A DNA stretch of 64,000 nucleotides, from contig CM034593.1 of NCBI GenBank assembly GCA_020091685.1, forward strand, positions 43,897,733 through 43,961,732, given 5' to 3'. This document shows, piece by piece, positions 24,291-36,646 of this stretch. The translations under genes and the position numbers were made by a program. Origin of the DNA: Lutjanus erythropterus (Eukaryota > Chordata > Actinopteri > Lutjaniformes > Lutjanidae). A model generated the notes under the pieces. That model saw nothing but the letters and a program-made list of their open reading frames with translations. It ran no database searches and was not told the origin of the DNA. The stretch's first letter is position 1; every line of letters begins with the position of its first letter.

Positions 24291-25137
24291 ATGCAAAACC
24301 TCACAGCAAGCAAGAAAAACGTCACAGAGTGTGGGCTTTGTCTACATTCTCCTGTCTTTGCTCCTGCGACTCTGTCTTATCTCCTGATCTCTGTGCCCAC
24401 TAATGGCTGGGTGCTGTGGCTGATGGTGTCGTCTCATGTCTTCTGGACGGACAGGATGGAAGTGCCCGAGTTCCACTTGGTCCTCTCGGAGGTAGTTTAT
24501 GAATTCCTGCATACGCTGATGTCCACAACCTTTCGTGGTGATCCTTCTGCAGCAGAAATAATGAATAAATTCATCAACACATTACTGACAGCCAGGCTTC
24601 AGTTCCAGTGTGCCATCTGTATAGAACGCTACCTTGCAGTCGTACACCCTGTGCTGTACCTCAGGTATAAACCCCTGCGATACAGGATGAGCTTTTGTTG
24701 TGTTCTTTGGCTATACACCATTCTGGGTGGTGTAGTTCAAATAATGCTATGCGAACACGATCCAATTTTAATGGGCATATACACACTTTTTTTTGCTTTA
24801 ATCTTTATCGTCAACTCTTTCTGCTGCTTAGAAGTTCTCCAAGCACTGAAACGGCCCTCGCCAGGGAAAGGAGAGAGGGGGGGGGTCCAACCTGATGAAG
24901 AAAAGGGCTTTTAATATCGTCCTGATCTTCCAGGTGACTTTGATTGTCAGCCATTTACCCCTGATCATAATGTACCTCCTTGTTGGGAAAATAGATGATC
25001 ATACACTGTGTATCTGGCAGCCCTTGGCTTACTGTACAATGGTTTGGCTTGGAGTCATCTATCCTCTCCTCTACCTCCGCAGGGCTGGGAAACACCAAGT
25101 AAGAAATTATTTTTGTGTGCATTGTTTTAAGGAGTAA
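24291..25137 (+). CDS. Rhodopsin-like (class A) orphan GPCR, frameshifted copy
   Basis: The coding exon follows an acceptor at 24285, with ATG at 24291 (MQNLTASKKNVTEC..), and has two N-glycosylation sites at the N-terminus. Seven hydrophobic segments can be traced. Key motifs are VPTNGWVLW in TM1, IERYLAVVHPVLYLRYKPL at the TM3-loop 2 junction (ERY in place of DRY), and YPLLY in TM7 in place of NPxxY. The frame runs from 24291 to a stop at 24912-24914. The continuation (KKRAFNIVLIFQVTLIV..) is in the +1 frame from about 24890 to 25137. The break falls at a run of nine G at 24877-24885, in intracellular loop 3, so one extra G would explain it. It is paralogous to the intact gene at 57068-57913. 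The ligand is unknown. It is either a recent pseudogene or an assembly error. Confidence 0.75.
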
Positions 25138-25279
25138 CTACACTTGATTAAAACTGCTGTTCCTCTTATTTACCCTGCTATTTCATTACAGATGGTAAAA
25201 TCAGTTACAACTGGCCTGTGTTAAATGAGTTAATGGGCTAAATTAGAGGTTGCATGTGTGTCCGTTCTTCCTGTATTTA

Positions 25280-25570
25280 AAGAAATATTGAATAAATCCA
25301 TTGAAACGATTGATAATTAAAATTTTAATATTTTTGATTTAATTCATTCAATTTACAGGCACTGAAATAATCACAAATCAGGTTTACAGCACAGGTTGAA
25401 GTTTATCTAAAGAACAACAATAAATTATCTCAATTTAAGATTATATAGGTCGGCAACATTTGAAAGTTTATTTCAAAACTTAACAGTTTGAGTTGGGCTC
25501 AAAACTCAAAAGTTTATTGCAGTATGTTACCTTGATATTCTGAGCTTTCTCAACTAATTTTTTCACAGTA
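25280..25570. mobile_element. AT-rich MITE (CACTGTAAAAA family)
   Basis: It shares GGCACTGAAATAATCACAAA, CAGGTTTACAGCACAGG, TTGAGTTGGGCTCAAAACTC and TCTCAACTAATTTTTTCACA with the copies at 12.75 kb and 53.0-53.9 kb. Confidence 0.5.
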
Positions 25571-25974
25571 TGGCATTAGAATTTGAATGTACAGTGCACC
25601 AATGAGTCCAAGAGGAAGGTTACCATAAATTTTATGAACTCTATCGTATAATCTTGCTATTGGCTCAATGATTTCCTTTGTGGTGAGGGACCACAGTCAG
25701 ACACAGTATAGGTGAGATATGTTATGATCCTGTTATAGACATACAGTTTCTGGTTGAGCTTCTTCGTTAAATTATGGATGTGAGTTGTGAATTAAGAAAG
25801 ATATTTGTAGGTTTTTCTGATGATTAGTGTTTGGCTTGCAAAATGAATAGGTTCAAAAATGGATATAGATTTCTTAGATGAGTGGAAATACATTTCAACC
25901 AGTCATGCAGATAAATCAGAGGAAAATTTTGAGTTTATGGCATCAGGATTTGAATCAGAAAGAAAAAAAAAACA

Positions 25975-27105
25975 GTGTCGTCAGCATATACACATTGGGA
26001 AAATCATTGATATACAGAGAAAAGAGTAGGGGACCTAAAATGCTACCTTGTAGAACTCCCATATTACAAGTTACAGATAGAGATGTCATATGACCAATTT
26101 TAACCACTTCGACCTATTTAATAGGTATGAAGAGAGCACCATTATCACCGATGAAGAGAGCTGAAATGAGCTCAGTTTGATCAATAAAATTTGATGATTC
26201 ACTGTATCAAAAACTTTGTTCATTGAATAATAATGATGCAGACATGGTTGACTGGGTGAAGTGGAAACCACTGGAGGTAACAGAGCAGGTTATTGCTTTT
26301 AAGATTGCTTCATTGGTTGTACAGATTTTTGATAGTAGTGGGCAAATGGATATTGGCCTGTAAATCCTCATATTTTAAACATGGTGGTGATTTGTGCAGT
26401 TTTCCAGTCAAAGGGAAAAATAGAAAGCCAGATACAGCAATTAATCAGATGATGAAAAAGGGGCATGAAGCGGTCAGCGTGAGTTTTTTTTTTTTTTAAA
26501 TGCATAAATATCACACACGGGCGGCACGGTGGTGCAGTGGTTAGCACTGCTGCCTCACAGCAAGAAGGTCCTGAGTCCGATCCCCCAGCTCCCAGGCTGG
26601 GGCAGGGCCTTTCTGTGTGGAGTTTGCATGTTCTCCCCGTGTCTGCGTGGGTTCTCTCTGGGTTCTCTGGCTTCCTCCCACAGTCCAAAGACATGCATGC
26701 TAGGTTAATTGGTGACTCTAAATTGCCCGTAGGTGTGAATGTGAGTGTGAGTGGTTGTCTGTCTATGTGCCAGCCCTGCGATGAACTGTCCAGGGTGTAC
26801 CCTGCCTCTCGCCCAATGATAGGCTCCAGCAGCCCCATGACACTTACGGACTAAGCGGTTACAGAAAATGAATGAATGAATAAAATATCACACACGAGAA
26901 TTTTTCAGAGTTCAATAAACAGCTCGATCTGTGAATCTCAGAGAAGGAGAAATGATGAAATGTTGAAGACAAAACAGATGGCAGAAAAGAGAGAGTATTA
27001 GATGCTAACTCTCGAACAGACAAAACAAAACACTCATTGAAAGCACTGGCAGTCTTTTCAGATTCAATGATAAGACTGCCTTGTAGACAAAAAGTGTTTG
27101 TCATA
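25975..27105 (-). pseudogene. Decayed non-LTR retrotransposon (LINE, L2/CR1-type) split by a SINE
   Basis: Minus-strand translation gives, from right to left, ESEKTASAFNECFV (about 27020-27070), DWKTAQITTMFK (about 26375-26410), FDTVNHQILLIKLSSF (about 26165-26220) and QGSILGPLLFSLYIND (about 26005-26060). These are successive blocks of a LINE reverse transcriptase in the expected order. Stops and frame breaks interrupt them. The SINE at 26520-26882 separates the first block from the rest. Confidence 0.75.
26520..26882 (+). mobile_element. tRNA-derived SINE with LINE-type tail
   Basis: The head has a pol III A box (TGGTGCAGTGGTTAGCAC) and a B box (GGTCCTGAGTCCGATCC). The tail has the teleost LINE-like sequence AATTGGTGACTCTAAATTGC through AGCGGTTACAGAAAATG and ends in GAAT repeats. 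Exact 14-base target duplications AAATATCACACACG flank it at 26506-26519 and 26883-26896. It interrupts the LINE remnant around it. Confidence 0.9.
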
Positions 27106-27109
27106 GTGT

Positions 27110-28145
27110 TTTAAGTTAAGAGGAAGCTTGAGGAATTTTGCCAATACATAACATACTGTACAGAACAATGTAGCACATGGAGTAGCTACTGATTCTGCTC
27201 TTGTCTTTGCTAAGAAGCCCTCACTAAATGAGCATTAGGATTAGGTGCTATTGCTGCACCTAATGCTATTTTGACATATCTTTCAAAATGAGAATGTTGG
27301 CAAACAGGCTATATTTCATGACAAAAAAAAAAAAACAGCTGTACATATAGTAGTTAAACAGTTTTCTTTATTTGTTTGTAACCATTTGATGTCAGATGAG
27401 CTAATGTATGTGCATTGTAAGTAATTTTGAAATAAAGTTATATATGTGTCTGCAGTGTTTTTTTTTTGTTTGTTTTTTTTTTCTGTTTTTTTCTCTACAT
27501 AACTGTTATGGACGTTTGTATTTAACTATAACATCTCTGCAGTGGTTTCACATTTATAATTCATTAGCCCATCTGTTACACCAAATGACTCAGATTTCTA
27601 TGAGGAAATCTATGTCAAAGCATGAAAAGAGAAGCATCTGCACAATGTTATCAATATAACAGCTCTGCATACAAAATGTTGAACATACAAATGTTCAGGT
27701 TTTGTACTTTATCTTATCTTAGATGAGCTGATGATGTGTTGAATCAGCTCTATGGGAAGTTTTGAGGCTTTACAGTGGTAGTGGTGGAACACATAAAAAA
27801 GACTTTGAAAATACTCAAAGACGCTTCGCAAAACTATTAGAATAAAAAATATGGAGATACAATAAAATAATATAACACAAACTGCTACAACTGCCACCCA
27901 TACATACTGCACTAAACACTATAAATGAGCTACTGCAGTGCAGCTGTTCAGACAGATGACTGTTGTTAGGAGGGTCACGTGATTAACAGATATCTGAAGG
28001 TGAGTAAAAGAAAAGTGACATGATTCTGTGTGCTGATGGCCATACAAATCCACAAACCATGCTGCTGAGCAATCTGCCTCCACCCTGACAAGTGCTATGT
28101 TCCCTCCCCCCACCTGTCCAGCTCCCCCCTGACCAAACCAGTTCT
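27110..28145. other. Intergenic DNA, no gene recognised
   Basis: AT-rich with poly-T runs at about 27459-27490. Nothing further is supportable. Confidence 0.5.
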
Positions 28146-28149
28146 CTTC

Positions 28150-28615
28150 TATCTATCTAGATAACAAGAGCTGCAGAATTTTGGAGATATCGGGCGTAGA
28201 GATGTCTGCCTTCTGTCCAATATAATGGGACTGGATGGCACTCAGCTTGTGGTGCTCAAAGCGCAAAAAAATACTTTTGGAAAAATTCAAAATCTCTCTC
28301 TTTCAAGAAATGACCTGGTTACCTTAAGATAATCCAAAGACCTTGCTGTTAACTGTTTAGCTGTTTTCTCTCTAGAAGTAAGTTCCTACATGAAACTGCT
28401 CACAACAGGGCCTGTGAACTGTCTTGACTAATCAGGCCATAATTTCTAGAGACACTGTTGTTGAATGTTTCAAATATTTTTTTCTTTTTTTTTTCTTTTT
28501 GTGTTTAGCATCACAAGCCAAGTGCCATTTAGTCCCCAGAAGGCAGACAACTGTACAGCCGATATCTCCAAAACTCTTCAACTCACATCAAAGCTATCTA
28601 GATGGATAAATAGCA
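28150..28615. mobile_element. Copy of the AAAGGGACAGTTC MITE family without terminal repeats
   Basis: The interior matches the 45.9 kb copy: ATAATGGGACTGGATGGCAC, CTTAAGATAATCCA, ACATGAAACTGCTCACAACA and CACAAGCCAAGTGCCATTTAG. The outer AAAGGGACAG ends are not seen. Confidence 0.55.
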
Positions 28616-28689
28616 CTACAGTAACCACATATATACAGTACATTATAGCTAGTCCGTCCCTCTGTGCCAATTTCATCCCTTCTGCTACA

Positions 28690-29080
28690 TTTCAGCGTCT
28701 TCTGGCTGGCCCAAACACAGCCACATCCATAATGTCTCCCACTCCCAGGCAGATATTGTAGAGCATTGTGCAGGCGGTGACCACCATGGGGACAATCAGC
28801 CGATCCAATGGCAAGGTCTGAAGGAAGATAGCTCTCCACAGGGCCTTCCTCCTGCCAAAATCGGTTTCAGTGATGCACATTGCTGCTGAATGGTGCCTGT
28901 TGAAGCGAGCTTGGACTGGCCCTTGGTATGGCTCCCTATACGGTGTTATGATGATAATGGGGTTGTTGATGCAGGGATTTCCTGCATCATCAAGACGAAA
29001 GTGGCCACCCGGTGGATACACTGCAGACACAAGAAACCAACTGCAGCATAAAATCCTGGCATCATGCGCTGAAACAGGAT
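28690..29080 (-). pseudogene. PIF/Harbinger transposase C-terminal fragment
   Basis: Minus-strand translation reads DDAGNPCINNPIIIITPYRE, then ARFNRHHSAAMCITETDFG, RKALWRAIFLQ, and VPMVVTACTMLYNICLGVGD. This matches the order of the Harbinger (HARBI1-like, DDE4) nuclease: GDSGYP with the second catalytic Asp, the FNRHHxxxRxxIExxFG block with the last Glu, and the HNxCLxxGD tail. Only the C-terminal third is present. The conserved arginine before the acidic block and the tyrosine of GYP are changed, so it is inactive. Confidence 0.7.
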
Positions 29081-29374
29081 AACCACAAACTGCATCAATA
29101 AATCTAACAGGGTGGTCACAGGTGGCTTACAAAACAACAGTAAAAAAAAGTTTTCTGGCCCAGGCTTTGATCCTTATTTGACATCCATCGATTGCTCCCG
29201 AAGGTTGTCTAATATGTGTTCATATGTGCTACTGAATGGTTCTTAACGGTAATCCTCAGGGCTCACCTGATTGGTTGTATTCATAGCCAGAACCACAGAT
29301 TTAATTAGTGAGAGTTGTGTATTTGTGTATTTATTTTCAATAAAGCAAGAAGGGTTTTTTGGGCTGATCCAGGG

Positions 29375-29545
29375 CTTTCGGGTAAAACAGAGGGCTGTAC
29401 TACGGAGGGAGCTCAACACAGCCAGGCTTTCTTTGCATGAGCTGGCATGACAAAACCTAAAACCCCAGTCACGATGGTTATCAACTTGCTTTGTTAACCC
29501 AGGCTTTCGTCTTCAGACTCTGTGCGCGCTCACATAAAAGAGGCG
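29375..29545. mobile_element. Possible Harbinger terminal region
   Basis: GGGCTGTACTACGGAGGGAG followed by CTCAACACAGCCAGGC resembles terminal sequence of teleost Harbinger elements. It is about 300 bases upstream, in minus-strand sense, of the transposase fragment and could be its other end. Confidence 0.35.
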
Positions 29546-30143
29546 TTTGTTGCGTCATTTGACTCTTCTTCCACACGAAATGAAATGATCGCGAGCCACC
29601 TACTTAAGCCAAAATGATCAAGTTGTTATAATTATGAGCTGTGGAAAATATACAAAATACAGCAAAAGCAATACTGTTGCTGCAAATAAAGCAGGAGAAG
29701 AAGAATGCTGTCAGAAAATTACCAATGGACTAAATGCGGTCTTAATGCTGCCGTTTATTCTAACATGAAAACTGCACATTAAACAATAAAACTCCATACA
29801 GCAGATTTAAACATGATGAAGTCTGTCTGACACTGTCCTATGATGACAGAGACGTGGAGATCACTGAAGTTTTTGACCAAACCAACGTAAAATGAGTGTT
29901 AATGATTTAAGACTTAAGACTGATGAATGCTAGAAAGGTTCTTAAATTCTTCACACACACAATTTAAGATCAAATATGTTTGTATGAATGATTCAATGAA
30001 TGAGACCCAATTAGATTTCCTTCAGAAACTATGACTTCCATGTAGACCATCCTGGATTGGAGCTTGTAGACTTAACAACCTTGGCCTTGTCTCACAAAAC
30101 ACAATTATTCAAGATTTTTTGGAGTGTGTTTGTTTGTTGTTGT

Positions 30144-30344
30144 GATAATGGACTAGTTGCACAGCAGACATTTTGACATGTCATACTAGAAAACCTACAG
30201 GTATATTAAAGACTGTTGCATTCCACTTAGGGGAAATCCTTCTATTCTAAATGCTGGTTCACTGTCACTGCTACTGGGACAGTAGTAGTATATTTCCTGC
30301 TCTGACAAGTCTAGATGTCTGCTGTGCAACCAGTTCATTGTATC
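30144..30344. mobile_element. 201-bp MITE with 28-40 bp terminal inverted repeats
   Basis: GACTAGTTGCACAGCAGACAT at the left is answered by ATGTCTGCTGTGCAACCAG at the right. Flanking GATA/TATC extend the pair. There is no coding content. Confidence 0.7.
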
Positions 30345-30645
30345 TGCAGTTGTAAAGTACTTCTGAAGTATTGAAGTACTCTGAACAGGTAATTAAGTAC
30401 TTATGTGCAAATGATATGGCTTAATGTAATGTCAATAATTGTGTGTTAAATACCCCCCGCCCCACAAAAATAAAGCTCTGAAATGCATTTGATCATATGT
30501 TTTTTAATAAAGTTCTAAAAAAGGGCAATCACATGTAAAGCATTATGTATTTTCTGTTCATCTTTATCTTCATCTTGTAATTTCAGCTTTACTTTTGAAG
30601 AAATTCTAGTAACAGTAAACGCATGTAAGCTTCAGACATATTGGA

Positions 30646-33600
30646 TCAGTAAATCAAGGAGCCAGAGAAGCTGTTAAGGCCCTCGATGATGCCACATAGC
30701 TGTCTGCCGCTCAGTATCTCCACATAGACCTGGCCTCCTCGCTCCAGGGACAGCAGCACTGTCTGGGAGCTGCTGTCCTCCGAGTCCTCCCTGTTGTCTT
30801 CCCAAATGGACGCCACCACCTCCCCGTTTCTCATGAGCTGCACCTTGTAGTACATCCTCTCACCTTCTGCAGCCACTGTGGAGTAGACCGAGAAGGAGAA
30901 GGAGTACAGTCCGGCACGAGGAGCTGTGAATATACCTGGAACAAATAACATTTTTTAAAATAAATTTGTGTGACGTACCTCTGCACTCTCATGATTTTAA
31001 ATGTCAGTTAGAGATAAACAGAGAAAGAATTTAATAACAGAAAAACATTAAAAAATGTGTAAGGTGACATCATTGACATATATAGAAATGGACGACACAA
31101 GATCTCCCCAAAACTGAAGCCAGAGCATTTTGATCTCCCCCTGGTGGCTGGCTGCAGTATAGGTAAAAACAGTGTTAATTTTGTCAGCAAATATTTTGAC
31201 AGTAAGTATTCTTTGATGTCGATCATTTCATGATCATCTATTTCGTATACATTTTAACAATGACGCAAATGTAAAAAACCAGTAACAAACTCAACGTGTG
31301 CCTCATCTTCACCAGTGGCCTTTCAGGTAAAAATAATAAGAGGAGAGACGACCTGTCTGTAGACACGTCTCTCTTGTTTTCCAACCAATTCAGATTCAGG
31401 CGCGCTTTCTGGATTAAAGATGTGTGGAAAAAAACAAAATAAGACACCTGAAAACACACTACAATGTCTGCCAAGGTAAAAACCTGTTATGTATATAAGC
31501 TCAGTTAACAGCCGAGCTCAAAGTAAACATCTCCTCCTTTTAAAAGATATAATTTCTTATGACTCATTAACAGACACTAACTCATTTCCCGAACATTACC
31601 ATAAGTTGGTATTAGCTTCAGCTCCACGTAGAGTGAATAAACGTGATATTTCCCAGATACTGCTTGTCTGCTTTAACAATACAGGTAATAAACATTATTA
31701 GTGTCTGATAACCAATAATAATGCATCAGTGACGAGTTACACATTCAATCTTATGTGATAGGGGAGACGTATGGTGGTAACATTTTTTGATTCAGCATCA
31801 GTGGTTATTCATGTTCAGTCTGTCAGACTTTGAATCACAGTACCAATATTGGTTTACCACAAATAAAACTATTGTATGTCAACCATGCAATCACAGATTA
31901 TCTGTGTTAATGTCAAATACAAAGATTTCCATAGTATAGGAGTAATTAAGTCTACAAGTAAATTATAAATTTTAACAGGACATGGGTTAAAATAAAACAT
32001 CAAAGTACAAAATATTTTTTTCAAAAGATGGTTTCTGTCTTTTTAGGTAGTTCATATCAAACTGGGGGAGAAAAAAGGGGTGGGGGTGCTTTATGTCATG
32101 ACTGACAGCTGCTGGGGATTAAGTCGTCCCCTCCTGTGCACGGCAACTTGAAAGCACAGCTGCAACCTTGAGCCTCCAATTGATGTCACCAGCAGATGGC
32201 AGCACTTGACTACAGGATATTTTGTGGATATGGAAATGGGATACATGATCCATTTTCTTCTCCTTGAATCTGACAAGTACTGGATGAGTTTAAACAAAGT
32301 TCCATACATGTACTGTCACCCTGATTTTTTCATCCCCACTTGTCAAACACTGATGTTTTTTTTTTTTTTTCAAGCCCATCAGCATCTCAGACTGATGCAC
32401 AAGGAACCCTTTAGAGTCTGTATGAGACATTCCCAGAAAGCCCCTTTAACACATGGTTCATGTTGTGAAACGGTTGCAGTTTGGTTAGGCATAGGCACCA
32501 AAGCCATGGCCTTCAACATTTTTCAGGCCATGGACCCTTTATCTGATGAGAAATGGACCCCTACTGCATATATATTCCACTGAATATTTATGGGTCTTGT
32601 TTGTGCTTACCCATAGCAGCAGCTAATGTGCATTAGCCTATCTCATGCTTGTGTTTCAAAAGTTGCAAAATGATACACTGTGGTCTATAGGCTATACTAA
32701 AGATAATAATACAGATACTTGGCCAATATTTTGATATGTTGCAATAATATGTAGCTAATAGCTAACCGTTATGGATCGGTGCAGCACAGTGATTTAGCAG
32801 GGTGGCTAGCTCATGTGATTGCACAATGATTCAGGGGTAGCCTTTTGTCAATATTATATATATTAAATGTTTTGAGGTGGGTCTGTGTTTTTTTAAAGAA
32901 TAGATTTATCAAACAATTTTACAACAATTTGGTGTCCCCCTGAAGTAAGTCTGAGGAGCCCCTTGGGGCCTCAGACTCCCTGTTGAAAACTCATGGTTTA
33001 GACAATGAAATTACTTGGTTAGGTTTAGGAGAAGATCACATTTTGTGTTATGTACCGTACCTGAGAAACTATCCACAGACTTTCTCACTCTTAATACATC
33101 ACCTGAGGCTGATGGGTTTACATTGAAGTAAGCTTGTGCATTTGAGTGAATGAGATTGGGCTGGTATTTTACTTGTCTAGTGAACTGTCTCCCAATCCAG
33201 TACAAAAGCAGTTCATTTCACTTGAGCTCTTACCCAGGGCGGGGTTATATCCATTTCCATGGTTGAGGGTGATGACATCATAGGGAATGGTGCTGTTCCT
33301 GGTGAAAGGTCCAAGGCATTTCAGTCTTTGGCTCAAGGATGCTGTGAATGCAACCCTCATCCCTCCTGAGACAGAAGAACAGGAGGACACATTCTCATGT
33401 TATGATTGTCAGGTGTGTCTTCAACAGAACAAACTTACCTTATCACATGCATGGCTTTTCCATTTGCACTTTTGGCTGCACCGAGTCATGCAGAACTGAT
33501 TTGCATTTCCATTACCACTTTTATCATGCCTAGACGCACCTGCTCTGGAATGGGGCCTGAGCGAGCCTGACCTGCCCCCAAGTGGGCTGCGGTTATGTCT

Positions 33601-36600
33601 CTCCAACCGTGGCCAACCCATGACAACTCTCCTTTCTTCAAGCGTTTGCTGTGGTACTCAACTCATGTCAGTGCTGGAGAGCAGAGGCAAAGATATTTCC
33701 AAATGTCTCTGTGTTCTCAGTTCTTTACAAGCTAATCTCTGTGGTTTGAAGTTTAGCTTCTCTCCTGTGTTGTTGTTTTTACATTCAGGTATCAGCTGTA
33801 TTTTGCTGTCATGTTTGCTTTCAGCAGTACAGGAGTCGTGTCAAATTACTGCTGATGAACTTAAAAATTCCTGGTTTTGCTGCTTCATAACAAAAGCTTT
33901 TGAATAACACTACAACACAGAAATTTTATCATGAAGAATTTATTGGAAATTCAGTCTTTTTTCGCCGTTTTACAGCTGGTAGACATGAGCTAAACTGCTC
34001 ATCTTCAACTAAAGACACACCTTCAAGTGGGTAGCCCTGTTGTCATGGAAATGCAAATCCTCTTTCTACATAGCTAGCTAGCTAAATTTTGGAAAAACAG
34101 AAATGGAAACAAGAATGGATAAGACTGATGCATGTGTAAAAGTCTTTTTTTTCTTTTGAAAATGACTGTTCAAAATGATTCTTAAATAAACAGTTTTCTT
34201 TCATTGTTATGTTCCCCAATGGTGGCCAGGGGAACATAACAGTGTGGAGTCTCATCCAGGATCTGGAAAAGTAGACTGGGAAATTGGTTCATTGTGTAGA
34301 CAAGTGTTTGTTAATGTAAAGTGCTGTCTGTAGTGGCTATGATGATAAATACTGGTGTCAGGATTGTCCATTGTCTAGTCTTGCTGTACAGTTAATCAAT
34401 AGCCTCCTTAGACAGACATGCAATTGTCCAGCTAGGCTGAATCTGTCCTTCCCCCACACACTCTTTTGTTGTTTTGTATTTTTAAATTTTGGAGTTATTC
34501 TAGCTGGTCCTGAATCTGCCTTTAAATTGTCTTGAACCAGGCATGCTGCACCAGATAGGTAGGTAATGTGAAAAACATAAAATTAACTGTATCAAGCAAC
34601 CGCTACCACAGCTTTTTGTGTCAACTGTACAACGGACATTTCACTTCTGTCTGATTGCACAAAACAACACAAAAGAAAATCTCCATCCCAGCCACAAATC
34701 CTGGTGTACACAACCGCGATATCAGGATGAACTTTATTCTCACAGTCTTTGAGCTCACCAAAATCCTGCCAAATGTCCAATTTGGACTTTGATTATGTAT
34801 TGTCCATAATTTGGTACCCTCCACTGGCAATTTTGTCTTTCTGTCATTCATTATAGCTATCAGCTAAAATTGCACATGTAATATTGTTTTCAGAGTACCT
34901 ATGACTTCAAGGATGCTGTCACCCAGCTCGCTTAGGCTCATCGACAGGTTGATCACCCTCCTGAAGATTTCATCTTCCACCTCATAGACCTCAGGAGCGG
35001 CACAGCAGCAGCCGCGCTGGCGCTTGTATGCACATTCACAGTCCCACTTTCCGCATGGCAGCTCCCCCTCCCATGCCACTGCAGATATAGAGGAGGGAAA
35101 GAAAAAGTGTTGTTGACCTTGATATCAGCTGCTGTTTTGTATTTGGTTAGAATAAAAACAGACACACTCATGGATAAAGTGTGTCGGGCTGCAACTAATG
35201 ATTATTTTCACAGTGGATTCATTGGTTGATTATTTTCTTGATTAATCAATTAATAGCTGTTTGTCATAAAATGTCAGAAAATAATGAAAAATGTCAGTCA
35301 CATTTTAGAGGCTGAAATCAGAAAATTTAGAATTTTCTTTTTTTAAAAAAAAAAAAACACAAATCAATTAAACTATTATCAAAATAGTTTGGGATTCATT
35401 TAATAATCAGTTAATCATTGCAGCTTTAAAATGTACATGCAGTACGTGTAATATGTGTAGATTCTTGCCATAACATTTCAAGACAAACACCAAATATATA
35501 AATTATACCAGACTAATGGGTATTTTGAGGACAAGTTATGCTTCACATAATTATATCTATCTGTACATTTTTAAAAAGGATTTAAAAGGATTTACCATAT
35601 AAGATCACAAACAGTCCAATTTGAGGGAGTTTGACTGGAAAGTTAGGGTTAGGTTCTACATTAGGTACTAAACCTTTAAGTGGTCTCTGTGTTCATTGAA
35701 GGGTCCTCACTATGATGTTAGAGAGGCAGTGGAATGATTGTTTATCATACCCATACCTTTTGGGACTGTCCAAAACTGTAGAAATGTTGGGAGAGTATTA
35801 AAAGTGAGATAACACTCATTTTAGATGCTGATTTACCCTTGAATATGCTGTATTTTATGTCAGAGTACTTTGTTTCGAAATTTGAGAGCTTTAACACAAG
35901 AATTCAGTGAGTTATAGGTGCTGAGACAAAAAGTGTTACAACTGTCCCCAGCTTTCCCCTATGTTATTTTTCATTCAGTCTAATTATTTAATTATTTGTA
36001 TTTTAATGTTGGGAAATTGGAAATCAAGACCACTTGTGAAGTTTTATTGATGGAGACAATGATAGTTGCTAAGCAACCAAAATGCATCTCCAACTGTGCA
36101 AAAAAGTAACAATATAACAGTGGCAATGTTTAAAAAAAACATTTTAAATGAAAATACAGACACTTTTAGGAAAAGTCAGGTACCAGCAGCACTGTTTTGC
36201 ACATATAAATTTGAAAATGGTTCTAGTGTTAAAGCTGATGTCTTTTGTGATTATGTATTACCTGCATACAACAAAAAAATAATAAAAAAAAAAGGTGGAA
36301 TTCCACACTGGAGGAATTTGCTATAATATTTATATCACATATAGTCTCTGATGTGGACAGTATGGTGAATGATTAACATGATGTAAAGATACTTTCCTCT
36401 TTCTTCCTCTGTCCCAGGCACTAACCAGTTCGCTAAGTATTTTTGTCACCTAGCAGACACGCCTTCCAACAAAAATGCCTTGTTGAGCCCCAGTTGTTTT
36501 TCACCATAAGAAGTTGAACTAATAACAATATTTGAATAACACATTGCTTCACCTGCTGCGTCTCGCAGGCTGCTGATCGAATTTTCGGCTCTCACACTGT

Positions 36601-36646
36601 CCCACAGCAGGACCGAGATGAACAGAGTGCACACTATCACTCTCAT
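30646..36646 (-). CDS. Secreted C1q-domain protein, cerebellin-like (cbln18-like)
   Basis: Four coding exons on the minus strand, all with GT/AG junctions in phase 1, are 36646-36553, 35078-34899, 33365-33234 and 30935-30646, giving 231 residues. Exon 1 is a signal peptide (MRVIVCTLFISVLLWDSVRA) preceded by an acceptor at 36667, so a further noncoding exon lies upstream. Exon 2 has a cysteine-rich segment (CGKWDCECAYKRQRGCCC) and a short helical stretch that replaces a collagen stalk. Exons 3-4 are a C1q/TNF-like jelly-roll domain: MRVAFTASLSQ, then NHGNGYNPALGIFTAPRAGLYSFSFSVYS, ending SFSGSLIY. Such proteins are secreted and form trimers; in teleosts many serve as immune lectins or synaptic-type ligands. 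The cbln18 identity is a guess from the Cys-rich linker. Confidence 0.88.
30950..33230. other. Third intron of the C1q-domain gene
   Basis: Mostly AT-rich. It contains a candidate hAT-like element at about 32502-32995 (TTCAACATTTTTCAGGCCATGG at the left, GGGGCCTCAGACTCCCTGTTG at the right). No other gene was recognised. Confidence 0.4.
35185..35432. mobile_element. Non-autonomous DNA element in the first intron of the C1q gene
   Basis: The left end GGGCTGCAACTAATGATTATT pairs with the right end TTAATCATTGCAGCTTT. The interior has TTGATTAATCAATTAATAGC and the AAATGTCAGAAAATAATGAA word. This is a very common teleost repeat type, probably hAT-derived. Confidence 0.7.

Noticed and set aside
26368..26838. 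156-codon minus-strand open frame
   Set aside because: Covers the antisense of the SINE and part of the LINE remnant; not a gene.
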